A stretch of 64,000 bases of DNA from Acidihalobacter yilgarnensis (GTDB lineage Bacteria > Pseudomonadota > Gammaproteobacteria > DSM-5130 > Acidihalobacteraceae): assembly GCF_001753245.1 (NCBI RefSeq), contig NZ_CP017415.1, positions 3,280,040-3,344,039 on the forward strand, read 5' to 3'. How positions within the stretch are numbered: position 1 is the stretch's first letter; the number at the start of each line of letters is the position of its first letter. Under the pieces are notes generated by a model. It was not told where the DNA came from and did not search any database. It saw only the letters and a program-made list of their open reading frames with translations. Shown here piece by piece: positions 9,180 through 17,961 of this stretch. Made by a program: the position numbers and the translations under genes.

Positions 9180-9732
9180 GCGCGATCAGAAACGTCGGCG
9201 GATGAACCAAGCGGGCCGAAATGTCTATCTAAAGGAGGCGATTTTAGAGGCGGGCATCGCCACACACGCGCACCGCAATGCTTGAACAGATGCTGAGCCT
9301 GTATGTCTTAAATCCGCAGCCAATAACGGTCCCTTTAGCCACTACATTTGGATGACTGCTATAGTGGACCCTGATTTTCAGACAATAAATCAAGGTCCAC
9401 TATAGTGATATGGAAAGATCGTGATCGGCCGGTGGTGGCCGTCTTTTGCCTCTTACTCCGTCTCTTCACGGCCACATCCGGCCGTTCATGCCCCTTCCAA
9501 ATCAAGCCGTTGGATGGCCGGGTTGCAGCGAGAACCAGTCATTAACCTTGCGCTTGATTGGAAGCAGTATCGTGTCCCGGTTTTCATATGTGCATATAGA
9601 GACAGAAGAATGATAAAGTAATTAATAATCAGTTTGTTAATGTCTTATTTTGCGGGGCTCTATATTAAAAAATGTCCGGACCCATCGGTCTCTATATTTA
9701 CTGTTAGCTTTCACAACGGGGGGTTCCGCGAT
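9180..9732. other. Non-coding stretch at the edge of the first accessory segment
   Basis: 553 bp between ggt and the SieB-like gene. GC content drops sharply after about 9300. Apart from the hairpin at 9359-9405, I see no gene with a believable start or composition. Confidence 0.5.
9359..9405. repeat. 47-nt hairpin-forming inverted repeat
   Basis: Perfect 12-bp arms CTATAGTGGACC (9359-9370) and GGTCCACTATAG (9394-9405). The stem continues inward with TGATTT/AAATCA (9372-9377 and 9387-9392) after one mismatch, leaving a 9-nt loop. There is no T-tract, so it is not an obvious terminator. It marks the composition boundary where the accessory DNA begins and could be a relic of a mobile element end or a REP-like unit. 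Confidence 0.5.
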
Positions 9733-10278
9733 ATGGACAAGCTTACCGCCTTAGCGGAGTACTTCAGAAAGGTGCCAGCGGCATTTTTGATTGCAGTTCT
9801 TACTGTACTCGGCCTTGTGCTTTTCCTACCTGATCACTATGCCAAGATCCTGGCTATTGATGCGTTTCGTAGCCAGTATCGTGTCTTTATTGGGCCGACA
9901 TTCCTACTGGTTTTCGCTTTTAGCATAGCTCGCTTGTTTACCTATTTAGCAAGGACCTACACGGCCAGGAAGCTTCTCAAGGAGCGAAAAGAGTTACTGC
10001 ACAAGCTGACACCAGAAGAAAAGGGCTACCTGGTTCCGTATATTCTCAACCAGCAAAACAGTGTGTACGTTGGCATGGATGATGGAATCATGGCTGGGTT
10101 GCGTAAGAAGGGCATCACTTACTTGGCTGCAAATATGGGAGACTTACGCAATGGCTTTGCTTTCAACTTGCAACCTTGGGCACGCGAGTACCTTCAAGGC
10201 AATCCACAATTACTTGATAGCTATGCAGGTCACCCAATGACACCTGGCCAGAAGCTACATTCAAGGTGGTATAGCTAA
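9733..10278 (+). CDS. SieB-like superinfection-exclusion membrane protein
   Basis: 181-residue protein resembling the SieB family. An N-terminal amphipathic segment is followed by two hydrophobic helices (about residues 15-35 and 52-75, with LIAVLTVLGLVLFLPDHYA and FIGPTFLLVFAFSIARL) and a soluble domain that starts with a KERKELLHKLTPEEKGYL helix. SieB of lambdoid phages aborts superinfection, and bacterial homologues occur in accessory regions. The start at 9733 follows a G-rich site (ACGGGGGG); an earlier in-frame ATG near 9634 lacks one. The TAA stop is embedded in an attC-like sequence (10273-10330), so this was probably a gene cassette. GC content is lower than the core genome. The antiphage role is inferred from the family only. 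Confidence 0.7.
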   Translation: MDKLTALAEYFRKVPAAFLIAVLTVLGLVLFLPDHYAKILAIDAFRSQYRVFIGPTFLLVFAFSIARLFTYLARTYTARKLLKERKELLHKLTPEEKGYLVPYILNQQNSVYVGMDDGIMAGLRKKGITYLAANMGDLRNGFAFNLQPWAREYLQGNPQLLDSYAGHPMTPGQKLHSRWYS

Positions 10279-10330
10279 CAACTCGTTCAAGACGCCGCCC
10301 ACTGGCTACGCCAGCGGACGGCGTCTTAAC
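10273..10330 (+). repeat. Decayed integron attC site (right end missing)
   Basis: Starts AGCTAAC overlapping the stop codon of the SieB-like gene, then AACTCGTTCAAG, then arms GACGCCG/CGGCGTC around a GC-rich hairpin, and CTTAAC. This is the layout of a standard attC up to the L' box. The expected closing GTTRRRY core site is absent. It marks the upstream gene as a former integron cassette that can probably no longer be excised. Confidence 0.65.
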
Positions 10331-10426
10331 ACCACTCCAATTCGACAGTCGCTTTCGATCTTTAACTAATCGTCGCTGAGCCAGCCATCGTGCTAGTAAT
10401 CCATCAATCAATGGAAATTCAATCTA

Positions 10427-11455
10427 ATGTTAAAGCACGTTTCCGAAGTGTTAGAAGCAGTTGGCCCAGAGGCTATAACGATCCTCGATGCAATATTTGA
10501 GGCCGCCCAGTTTCCAGAAGGTGTTCCAGCTCAAAGGTTTCGGGCTGATCATCCGCAATGGTTTGGTGCGATTGACAAACTCGAAAGCAACGCACTTTTT
10601 CTGGAACGAGGCAGAAATGACTCGGCTTGCTATCGCATTAAAGTATTTGCTCTACCTCTTATTTCCTCTGATACAGCAAATAGCTTGGTGCGGGGGTTCG
10701 ACGAAATATGGCCGACGCTTCAGTTGCTGTATAAAGAACACTTGAGCGAGCCCCTCTCGGTACAACAAATTGCTAAGGAATCGCAGAGTGAGGAGAACTG
10801 GTTAAAGCAGCTGTTCACATACATGAAGGATGCATCGGGTTGGTGGTCTGGGTTGAGCCTCGATTTCCCGTTTAAGGAAGATTCAACCGTGTGCCTTTCA
10901 GAGGGACTTCTAAAACACAAGGCGTTCTCGGATCTTATTACACAGGCTTATGAGTGGAATTACGTAAACGCGCGGAATCACGCTCCCGCATGGAACGATT
11001 TTTCCCAGCGCGTCATTGAGAGTGATGGTTCTGGCGGATTTTTTTCATCGGCCGATGTGGCAGGTCGTCCTGAATGGTACGACGACCTGGATCCTACTAT
11101 GAAGTCAGTGATCGATGAGGTAGATCGGGCGCTTAGGCAGGGGTTACTTTCGCTACCGACTATGGGGCTACGTACCTTGATTGACATGACGATGGCGGAT
11201 AAAGGGCGTGCAACAGGATCATTCGCCCAACGTATACAACAGTTTGTGGATGACGGATGGGTAACGCGGCAACATAAGGAGCTGCTCGAGATTGTTTTGG
11301 ACGCAGGCAATGCATCGGCACATCGGGCGTATTTTCCCGATATGGAGGATTTACAGACGTGCGTGGATGTTGTGAAACATCTGCTGCAGGGTATTTATGT
11401 GCTTCGCCCGAAGGCCGAACGACTAAAAGCGCACACTCCCGAAAGGAAAAAATAG
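10427..11455 (+). CDS. Uncharacterised protein with a DUF4145-like C-terminal domain
   Basis: 342-residue soluble protein with no signal peptide or membrane segment. The C-terminal 120 residues (GLRTLIDMTMADKG..., then VLDAGNASAHRAYFP and a long helix) resemble DUF4145, an all-helical HEPN-like domain often found in phage-defence and restriction genes. The GNxxxH motif is characteristic. The N-terminal 200 residues are not recognised. They carry a winged-helix-like region and a WW-rich patch (DASGWWSGLS). The gene sits between a former cassette and a disrupted binding-protein gene and has lower GC than the core. A defence role is possible from context only. No clear ribosome-binding site precedes the ATG. 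Confidence 0.6.
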   Translation: MLKHVSEVLEAVGPEAITILDAIFEAAQFPEGVPAQRFRADHPQWFGAIDKLESNALFLERGRNDSACYRIKVFALPLISSDTANSLVRGFDEIWPTLQLLYKEHLSEPLSVQQIAKESQSEENWLKQLFTYMKDASGWWSGLSLDFPFKEDSTVCLSEGLLKHKAFSDLITQAYEWNYVNARNHAPAWNDFSQRVIESDGSGGFFSSADVAGRPEWYDDLDPTMKSVIDEVDRALRQGLLSLPTMGLRTLIDMTMADKGRATGSFAQRIQQFVDDGWVTRQHKELLEIVLDAGNASAHRAYFPDMEDLQTCVDVVKHLLQGIYVLRPKAERLKAHTPERKK

Positions 11456-11668
11456 AATCAGCGGTTCAGTGGACACCCAGAAGAGTGTAGAAGGGCTCTA
11501 CTTCATTAAGTGACTGCCTTGAGAGTGGTAGCCGACTCTCATTGAAGAGCGAAAAGACTGTCCGGAGTGGGTCGAGGGCACCCATTCAACCAAGCAAGAA
11601 GCGGCCATTCATAAAGCCCAGATACGTACTCTGAGCCATGCCAGCTCCAACGATATATTTTGGCCATC
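11456..11668. other. Gene-free stretch
   Basis: About 210 bp with no gene. It includes TTCAGTGGACACCC near 11464, which recalls IS3-type element ends, but no partner end was found. Confidence 0.35.
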
Positions 11669-11694
11669 AAAAAAAAGGGCGGCTGACCGCCCTT
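11669..11694 (-). terminator. Rho-independent terminator of the binding-protein gene
   Basis: On the minus strand GGGCGG-TCAG-CCGCCC is followed by eight T residues. It lies 18 bp past the stop codon of the disrupted binding-protein gene. Confidence 0.85.
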
Positions 11695-12156
11695 CAGGGT
11701 AAATTTATTTATTACGGCGCCATAAAACCATATCGCTTATAGAGATTTTGTGCCGTAGAACCCACCATGAATTTCATGAAGTCCTTTGCCGCCTCTGGAT
11801 TGGGCGCATTGCGCATTAATCCAGCCGTATAGGCCACAACTTTATTGTCTTTTGCGGGCACGCTGACAATCGAGATGGGGTGATGGGCGATTTTGTCGTG
11901 GAAGTAGGCTTCGGTGTACCAGACGACACCCGCCGAACACTTGCGCTCCATTATTCGCACGGGCGTCTGCCGATGATGAATGTGCGTCAGGAAGGTCGTG
12001 CCATTTTTGACCTTTTCTTTATAGACGATGTTAACCAGAGATTCGCCACCGGTTTTTTTGAGCGCGGGGATGATTGCATGCTTGGCAATACCTTCCCACT
12101 CGGGATTGGGCATGCAAAGTCGAAGTTTTGGCCTAGCCAGGCTCTTCATGCCGTTA

Positions 12157-12744
12157 CTCAGGAGTCAGGAATATAGGCAACAGTTGGATGCTTGAAGAAA
12201 GATCGAATCAAGGATCGCCGGATAGGTTTCCCGTTGCCAGCGCTCGATCGCGTCAGGGTCCCTCTGATACGCACGCTGGAGTGGCTTTTGCGCAGTCAAG
12301 CCGACCCGCGCCAGCAACGCGCCCACTGAGGCCAAGCTCAGCGAAACGCCCAATCGCTGTGCGATCAGTTCGCGCACGATCTGGCGTGTCCATAAACCGA
12401 AGTCGAAGCCATACTGCCGCGGGTTCTTGCCGTTGACCCACCGGAACACTTGCCGTCCTTGGGCATCGGTCAACTTCCGGCGCCGCCCGGGTGCCCGCCG
12501 CAACTGTAGGGCCCGCTTGCCTTGGCCGCGCCCGCGCACCTTCAGCCGTACCTTGTACGCCCAAGTCCGGTGCATCCCGAACGACGCCGAGACCGCTGCC
12601 GGCGATTCGCCTTCCGCCATCCGCTCCAGCGCCATGAAGCGCATCGCTTCCAGCGTCTCGCGGGTCAATGTCCGTCCATCGTTCTTCATACCCAATTATG
12701 ACCGAAGTCGACGCCATTTGTTCCCTAATCTACTGACTTATGAG
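12157..12744 (-). mobile_element. IS630-family deletion derivative (588 bp)
   Basis: Flanked by TA at 12155-12156 and 12745-12746, the usual IS630/mariner target duplication. The left end (CTCATAAGTCAGTAGATTAGGG on the minus strand, 12744 inward) and the first 500 bp or so are nearly identical to the intact copy at 28503-29593. About 500 bp of the 3' transposase region is missing. The right-end segment of about 50 bp differs from the intact copy at several bases, so it came from a slightly diverged relative. Confidence 0.9.
12165..12689 (-). pseudogene. Truncated IS630 transposase
   Basis: 174 residues. These comprise the N-terminal helix-turn-helix half of the transposase (RTLTRETLEAMRFMALERM... 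SFGMHRTWAYKVRL, then the second HTH region to YQRDPDAIERWQRETYPAI) and a 16-residue tail from the right end. The DDE catalytic core seen in the full copy (28558-29592) is absent, so it cannot catalyse transposition. It could still bind element ends and interfere with the intact transposase. Confidence 0.9.
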
Positions 12745-13327
12745 TAACGTGTTGAGGGTTACCCTTGTAAACCATGATGGCGAGCTTGTTTTTCGCATAA
12801 ACCTCCGTTTTTGAAAACCAATGCATCTTGTCCTGCAGATGCAGAATGCTGCCATGGCCTGCGGTCAGAATATCCGGTTTTAAGTTGACGTGCATATTGC
12901 CGATCAATATGCCGTCGCCGCGCTTGATGGCTGTAATCAATCTTCCTGGCGGCATGGTGAAGGCAACCACACGCTTGTATCGTGGGTAAGCCTTCATGAA
13001 ATCCTTCATCAGATGATTGACCAGCATGTACTGGTTGCCGGCAAAAAACACCACGAGCTGAGGGTCGTTCACGTCGCCATGAATATCGGGGACGTTTTGC
13101 AGGCCAGGGACGGTCAACTCGGTGCCATTGTAGATCGGTTTGTTCCATGGCGGCTGGACTTTCAATAACGATGCGGGAAAATCCCGCATGTATCGCGAAT
13201 TTTCGTAAGCCGAATTTCGATCTGCCGATGCGGCATGATCCATCTGCTGTGCCTGCACGATTCCCGATGTACTCAACAGCACGGCTGCGGCGCAGCCCGA
13301 GAAGATCAAGGTGCGTACCTTATTCAT

Positions 13328-13775
13328 GCCAATTCCTCCTGCTGGTGTATTGATTTTATTATAAGAAATACCGATTAAATCGTAATCGCGGACGAGCATC
13401 GACGCATTCGCAATGCCGCGTTCACGGAATGATACTGGCATAAGCGTTAATTCGAGGCCAGGCTTCGTTGCGAACAGAAATGATTGCCACGCGATTCTCT
13501 TTCGCGAATCATCTCCGTAGGCCCAGATGCCGCAGCAATCGCCATTGCGCGCACAGATTGGCTCGGGATGTTTTACTGCGAGATAACCGCCGTTGAACCC
13601 ATGCGACCCTAAGTGGCCGGGGCGGGTTCAACGGCGCTGCAACGAGAGCCTAAAGTCGCTGTTCGGCCAGGAGCTGCTATTGTTCGCCTGACACTGGGCA
13701 GACTCGTTCATTGCGCCTCAGGCACCGATTCGAATTATTTTCACTGGCAACCTGACCAACGATGAGGGCTATTGA
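13328..13775. other. Intergenic region, promoter side of two divergent genes
   Basis: 448 bp. The first 20 bp hold the ribosome-binding site of the disrupted binding-protein gene. The rest shows no gene with credible composition. A promoter for the small LapA-like gene must lie near its 3' end but was not assigned. Confidence 0.4.
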
Positions 13776-13985
13776 ATGAACTACAAATTGATATCGTTGC
13801 TACTGCTAGCAGGCCTTGTCGTTCTTTTCATAATACAAAATGTCGCTGTCGTAGAGATCCAGTTCCTATTCTGGTCCATCAAGATGTCCCGGTCTCTGCT
13901 TATGTTTTTCTTGCTTACCATCGGCATCATCATCGGTTGGTTTTTACATGGCTTCCTCAAACATCAAAAGCGCAAATCGCTATAA
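13776..13985 (+). CDS. LapA-domain small membrane protein
   Basis: 69-residue inner-membrane protein of the LapA/DUF1049 family. There are two hydrophobic helices (about 3-22 and 40-62) separated by the family signature QNVAVVEIQFLFW (FxxQNxxxVxxxFLFW type), and the second helix contains the conserved GIIIGW. E. coli LapA works with LapB in controlling LPS synthesis through LpxC turnover, but many short homologues are unassigned. No lapB is adjacent, so only the family is claimed. Confidence 0.85.
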   Translation: MNYKLISLLLLAGLVVLFIIQNVAVVEIQFLFWSIKMSRSLLMFFLLTIGIIIGWFLHGFLKHQKRKSL

Positions 13986-14537
13986 ACGATGCTGCTTTAG
14001 TCAGAACACGGGCTCGCACGAAGGCGATGAACTGACCTGCGCAAGCTGGGTCTAGTCTCGATCAGAGGCATTCCTCAGCAAGCCGGCGGCTATCCAGCTT
14101 TGTTTGCCGCAACAGACCTATCGCACCTTCATCGCACCCATGCCATCAACTTTTACACATAAACATCCACAAACCAGACGCAACGAAAAACTGCGCCGCG
14201 ACATGCAATTCGTTGGCAGAATATCCAGCAGGCCTATCAGTCAGGTAACCATCGGGAAAGGCTTTTAGCTGGGGTGTTAGATCAACAAGCCTATGTCTGG
14301 CGGGGTCGCAAACGACGTTTTTAACTGCGCGCCGGCCGTTACGCTAGCGGACCTTGCTGCCCTAAACCATTCCACGAAACGGCAGGCTCGCCGGGCGATG
14401 CGGGCCAGAATTACGCATCAATGCGCTCGGGGTGGATAATGTCGAGCCTTAACATCAACCCAAGCACTTGACCCGGCCCTGATGAAGCCTCGACAAAGCA
14501 CACATCGTCTCCGTACCGCCCTGCGCGGACTATCCGC
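13986..14537. other. Gene-free stretch
   Basis: About 550 bp without a credible gene. Short open frames exist on both strands but have no recognisable motifs or ribosome-binding sites. It may contain decayed coding sequence. Confidence 0.4.
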
Positions 14538-15227
14538 GTGAAGGGATCCCTGCTGAACGATGCGTTGATCCTCGAATCCTGGCGCGAAAATGCTGCGCCG
14601 TGGATCGATATCGTGCGCGCGGGCGGGATTGCGAGCCGGCAACAGGTGACCGATGACGCCATCGTCGAGGCGGTGTGCGGCCTGTCGCCACGCGACGTGC
14701 TCGACATCGGCTGCGGCGAGGGCTGGCTTGCGCGGGCGCTGGATGCGCGAGGCATACGCGTCGTCGGCGTGGATGCCGTGCCTGAGCTGATCGAGGCCGC
14801 CCGCGGTGCCAGCGCCGGGGATTTCCGCACGCTCGCCTACGAGGAGATCACGGCCGAATCGTTTGGTCTTGCGTTCGACGCGGCCGTCTGCAATTTCTCG
14901 CTACTCGGTGGCAGCGTCGTCGACGACCTATTGCGTGCCGTGCCGTCGCTGCTCAATGAGGGCGGCGCCCTGGTTGTACAGACGCTTCATCCGGTCACGG
15001 CCTGCGGCGAGCGCCCTTACCGCGACGGCTGGCGCGCGGGTTCGTGGAGGGGCTTCGGCCCGCAATTTTCAAACCCGCCACCCTGGTATTTCCGCACGCT
15101 TGCGCGCTGGCTTCAGCTGCTGCGCGACTGTGGATTCGGGCATGTGACGCTGCGCGAACCGCTGGACCCCATTAGCAATTTACCGATTTCGGCCATCTTC
15201 ATCGCGCGACGGTCACCCCTGGATTAA
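14538..15227 (+). CDS. Class I SAM-dependent methyltransferase
   Basis: 229-residue cytoplasmic methyltransferase with a Rossmann fold. Motif I is VLDIGCGEGWLARAL (about 56-70), the acidic motif II residue is in VVGVDAVPELIEAAR, and the post-II strand is FDAAVCNFSLL. The C-terminal half carries HPVTACGERPYRDGW and ends with a small beta region. It resembles UbiG/Tam-like small-molecule methyltransferases, but the substrate cannot be named. The start is a GTG (14538). An alternative start slightly downstream would not affect the domain. The gene stands alone upstream of the Liv operon. Confidence 0.85.
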   Translation: MKGSLLNDALILESWRENAAPWIDIVRAGGIASRQQVTDDAIVEAVCGLSPRDVLDIGCGEGWLARALDARGIRVVGVDAVPELIEAARGASAGDFRTLAYEEITAESFGLAFDAAVCNFSLLGGSVVDDLLRAVPSLLNEGGALVVQTLHPVTACGERPYRDGWRAGSWRGFGPQFSNPPPWYFRTLARWLQLLRDCGFGHVTLREPLDPISNLPISAIFIARRSPLD

Positions 15228-15303
15228 TGCCTTGCGCGGGGGCGGGCATTGACATCATGTCCGCGGGTGTTAAGTTTCGCTGATTCCACAGGAGGGATAG
15301 ACA

Positions 15304-16548
15304 ATGTTTATACATACATCAATAAAGAAAACCATCCTGACCGCTGCCTGCGCATTGGGCCTTGCCGCTGGCACCGCCGCTGCGGCCGAGGCGCCCCACG
15401 AGATCAAGATCGGCACGCTTTACGCTGGCTCCGGGCCGTTTGCCAGCTCCTCGCAGCCGCAATACGCCGGGCTTGAATACTGGGTGAAGGAAATGAACGC
15501 CCAAGGCGGTGTGTACGTGAAGGCTTTTCACAAGCGCATCCCGGTCAAGCTGATCGCCTACGACGACCAGAGTCAGACGGGATTGGCCGGCACGCTCTAC
15601 AACCAGCTGCTCACCCGCGACCATGTCAACCTGTTGGTCGCCGACTTCGGCTCGGTGCTGACCTCGGTGGCGGTGCCGCTGGCGCGCGTCCACCGCACGC
15701 TGCTGTTCGATGTCACCGGCACCTCAGCCAAGTTCTTCACGCCCGGAAATCCGTACATCGTGCTCACCAGCCTGCCGACCTCCGGCGTGTGGCCGACAAC
15801 GCTGGCCGAGGATCTGATCCACAATCATCCGGGCCGCGTAGCCGTGCTCTACTCGACCAACGACTTCGACCAGTCGCAGGCCGAAACGCTCAAGCAAAAA
15901 CTCGACGCGGCCGGCCAGAAGCCCGTGTTCTTCCGCGGCGTGCCGAGCAACACGAGTAGCTACGGTGCCCTGCTGCACTCGATCGCGGCCACCAAGCCCG
16001 ACACGGTGGTGGAGTTCGGCTACCCGAACAACGACATCGCCTTCCTGCAGGACATCAAGGCAGGCGGCATGCACTTCAATCGCGTGTTTACCGTATTCCC
16101 CGGTCAGTTGCTGTCGCTGATGGAGAAAAACGTCGGCGTCGACGGGCTGGCCTGGACCTACACCTACCCCACGCCGCCACTGCTGCGCTACAACCAAGTC
16201 AACTACGGCCCCGGCATCGACGCCTTCTCCAAGGCCTACGGCAAGGCGACCGGGCATGAGGTCAACTTCCTGACCGTAGCCGGCTACAACGCGGGCCTGG
16301 TGATCCAGAAGACCCTCGATGAGGCCCAGAGCCTCAAGCAGGCCGATCTGCGCAAGGCGGTTACGGGCTTCTCCGGCAAGCTCGACACTCTGGACGGGCA
16401 CTTCAAGATCAATGACATGGGCGCGCAAATCGGCGAGACGCTGCCGGTTGGCCAGCTGCAGCCACACGGCGGCAAGATCGAAATGAAGGTGGTGTACCCG
16501 CATGCGATGGCAACCGGCAAGGCGGTCTATCCCGCGCCACACGGCTGA
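15304..16548 (+). CDS. Liv-type ABC transporter substrate-binding protein 1
   Basis: 414-residue periplasmic type-I binding protein. A strong ribosome-binding site (AGGAGGGATAG) precedes the ATG and a signal peptide ends near AAA-AEAPHEIKIG. The fold starts with IKIGTLYAGSGPFASSS, and conserved elements include YDDQSQTG and the hinge region VAGYNAGLVI. It is the first gene of the operon that continues with a paralogous binding protein and livH-M-G-F. The two binding proteins share most of their motifs but differ in pocket-side segments. They may recognise different ligands for one permease. The ligand is unknown; the family covers branched-chain amino acids, amides and urea. Confidence 0.93.
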   Translation: MFIHTSIKKTILTAACALGLAAGTAAAAEAPHEIKIGTLYAGSGPFASSSQPQYAGLEYWVKEMNAQGGVYVKAFHKRIPVKLIAYDDQSQTGLAGTLYNQLLTRDHVNLLVADFGSVLTSVAVPLARVHRTLLFDVTGTSAKFFTPGNPYIVLTSLPTSGVWPTTLAEDLIHNHPGRVAVLYSTNDFDQSQAETLKQKLDAAGQKPVFFRGVPSNTSSYGALLHSIAATKPDTVVEFGYPNNDIAFLQDIKAGGMHFNRVFTVFPGQLLSLMEKNVGVDGLAWTYTYPTPPLLRYNQVNYGPGIDAFSKAYGKATGHEVNFLTVAGYNAGLVIQKTLDEAQSLKQADLRKAVTGFSGKLDTLDGHFKINDMGAQIGETLPVGQLQPHGGKIEMKVVYPHAMATGKAVYPAPHG

Positions 16549-16585
16549 TCCGTACGCATACGCAACCCGATCCCGGAGAATTCAG

Positions 16586-17830
16586 ATGAAGCGACTCCTG
16601 CAACCCGCCGCGCTCGCCGCGGCCCTGGCCCTCGGTGCCGCCGGCACCGCACAAGCCACACCGTCCGTCCTCAAGGTGGGCACGCTCTACGCGAGCAGCG
16701 GCAACTTCGCCAGCTCCTCGCTGCCCGAATACAAAGGTCTGGCCTTCTGGGCCGATCAGGTCAACGCCCACGGTGGCATCTACGTGAAGGCCTACGGCAA
16801 GCGCGTACCCGTCAAGCTGGTGGCCTACGACGACCAGAGCAGCACCGGCACCGCCGGCGCACTCTACAACCAGCTGCTCACCCGTGACGGGGTGCCGGTG
16901 TTGGTGTCCGACTTCGGCTCGGTGCTGACCTCGGTGGCCGCGCCGCTGGCCCAGGAGCACCACGTGCTGCTGCTCGACCCGACCGGCACCTCGGCGAAGT
17001 TTTTCACCGGCGGCTATCCCAACCTGGTGCTCACCGGCCTGCCCGGTTCTGCGATCTGGCCCGAGGTGCTCGGGCATTTCCTGATCGAAAAAGGCGTCAA
17101 GCGCGTGGCGGTGGTCTACGGCGCCAACGACTTCACCGGCTCGCAGCGCGAAACGCTGGTGCGCGTGCTCAAGGCCGGTGGCGTGAAGCTGGTCTACGAC
17201 CGCGCAGTGCCGACCAACACCAGCAGCTACGCGATGATCCTGCACCAGGCCAAGGCACAGGGCGCGCAGGCCATGGTCGAGCTGGGTTACGACAACAACG
17301 ACGTCGCCTTCCTACAGGATCTCGCCTCCAGCGGACTGCACTTCAAGCTGGCTTTTGCGATCAATCCCGGCCTGCGCGTGGGGCTGTTCCGCAAGACCGT
17401 CGGTGATCCGGCGCTGGATTACACCTACAGCTACGTGACCCCGCCGGCACTGGCGTACAACAAGGTCAACTACGGGCTTAACCTGACCGACTTCAGCAAG
17501 CAGTTCGGTGCCTGGAACCACCAACACGGCAACGTGCCGCTAGGGCTGTCGGTCGTGGCCGGCTACAACACCGGGCTGGTGATCGAAAAAGCGGTGGCAG
17601 CGTCGCCAAGCCTCAAAGCCACTGCGTTGCGCAAAACCATCCAGGACTTCTCCGGCAAGCTGTTCACGGTCGACGGCCTGTTCAAGATCAACGCCCACGG
17701 CGAACAGATCGGCGAGTCGATTCCACTCGGGCAATTTATCCCGAAGGCAGGCAAGGCGGAGCTGAAGATCGTGTATCCGCAGAAACTCGCGCAGATCGCG
17801 GCACGCTACCCGGCCCCGGCCGCGCCCTGA
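16586..17830 (+). CDS. Liv-type ABC transporter substrate-binding protein 2 (tandem paralogue)
   Basis: 414-residue paralogue of the preceding gene, 37 bp downstream. The ATG at 16586 follows GGAGAATTC. A signal peptide (MKRLLQPAALAAALALGAAG... AQA-TP) leads into VLKVGTLYASSGNFASSS. Matching blocks such as NQLLTRD, DFGSVLTSVA, TGTSAKFF, SNTSSYG/TNTSSYA and FSGKL show a gene duplication. A stable hairpin follows, which could reduce read-through into the permease genes and so favour binding protein over permease. Confidence 0.93.
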   Translation: MKRLLQPAALAAALALGAAGTAQATPSVLKVGTLYASSGNFASSSLPEYKGLAFWADQVNAHGGIYVKAYGKRVPVKLVAYDDQSSTGTAGALYNQLLTRDGVPVLVSDFGSVLTSVAAPLAQEHHVLLLDPTGTSAKFFTGGYPNLVLTGLPGSAIWPEVLGHFLIEKGVKRVAVVYGANDFTGSQRETLVRVLKAGGVKLVYDRAVPTNTSSYAMILHQAKAQGAQAMVELGYDNNDVAFLQDLASSGLHFKLAFAINPGLRVGLFRKTVGDPALDYTYSYVTPPALAYNKVNYGLNLTDFSKQFGAWNHQHGNVPLGLSVVAGYNTGLVIEKAVAASPSLKATALRKTIQDFSGKLFTVDGLFKINAHGEQIGESIPLGQFIPKAGKAELKIVYPQKLAQIAARYPAPAAP

Positions 17831-17836
17831 GGTCCG

Positions 17837-17866
17837 CGGGCGCTTGGCAGGCGCCCGTATTTTGCT
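17837..17866 (+). terminator. Intra-operon attenuating hairpin
   Basis: CGGGCGC (17837-17843) and GCGCCCG (17851-17857) with a 7-nt loop, followed by TATTTT. It lies between the second binding-protein gene and livH. Such partial terminators commonly raise binding-protein levels over permease. Confidence 0.65.
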
Positions 17867-17878
17867 AACATCCGCCAA

Positions 17879-17901
17879 CCGGCCCGCTCATCGCGGGCCG
17901 G
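17879..17901 (+). other. Second intercistronic hairpin
   Basis: Perfect 9-bp stem CCGGCCCGC / GCGGGCCGG with a 5-nt loop and no T-tract. It could protect the upstream message from 3' exonucleases. Confidence 0.5.
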
Positions 17902-17961
17902 CGTGATCTTCCCGGCCGCAACCCGCAGCGGCCACACCGGTCATCCCGAGGAGAACAACAC

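Larger units (their letters stand above)
11712..13327 (-). pseudogene. ModA-type periplasmic substrate-binding protein, split by an IS630 derivative
   Basis: Two fragments of one gene lie either side of the element at 12157-12744. The N-terminal part (13327 to 12747) has AGGAGGAATT before the ATG, a signal peptide (MNKVRTLIFSGCAAAVLL... VQA-QQ), and the start of a type-II binding fold (VVFFAGNQYMLVNHLMKDF). The C-terminal part (12156 to 11712) carries MPNPEWEGIAKH, CSAGVVWYTEA and a closing KDFMKFM helix, as in molybdate/tungstate-like binding proteins. Removing the element with one TA copy rejoins the frame perfectly as GNPQHVNGMKSLARPK, a 341-residue protein. The insertion is therefore the only visible lesion and should be recent. 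The ligand is unknown; no permease or ATPase is adjacent. Confidence 0.88.
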
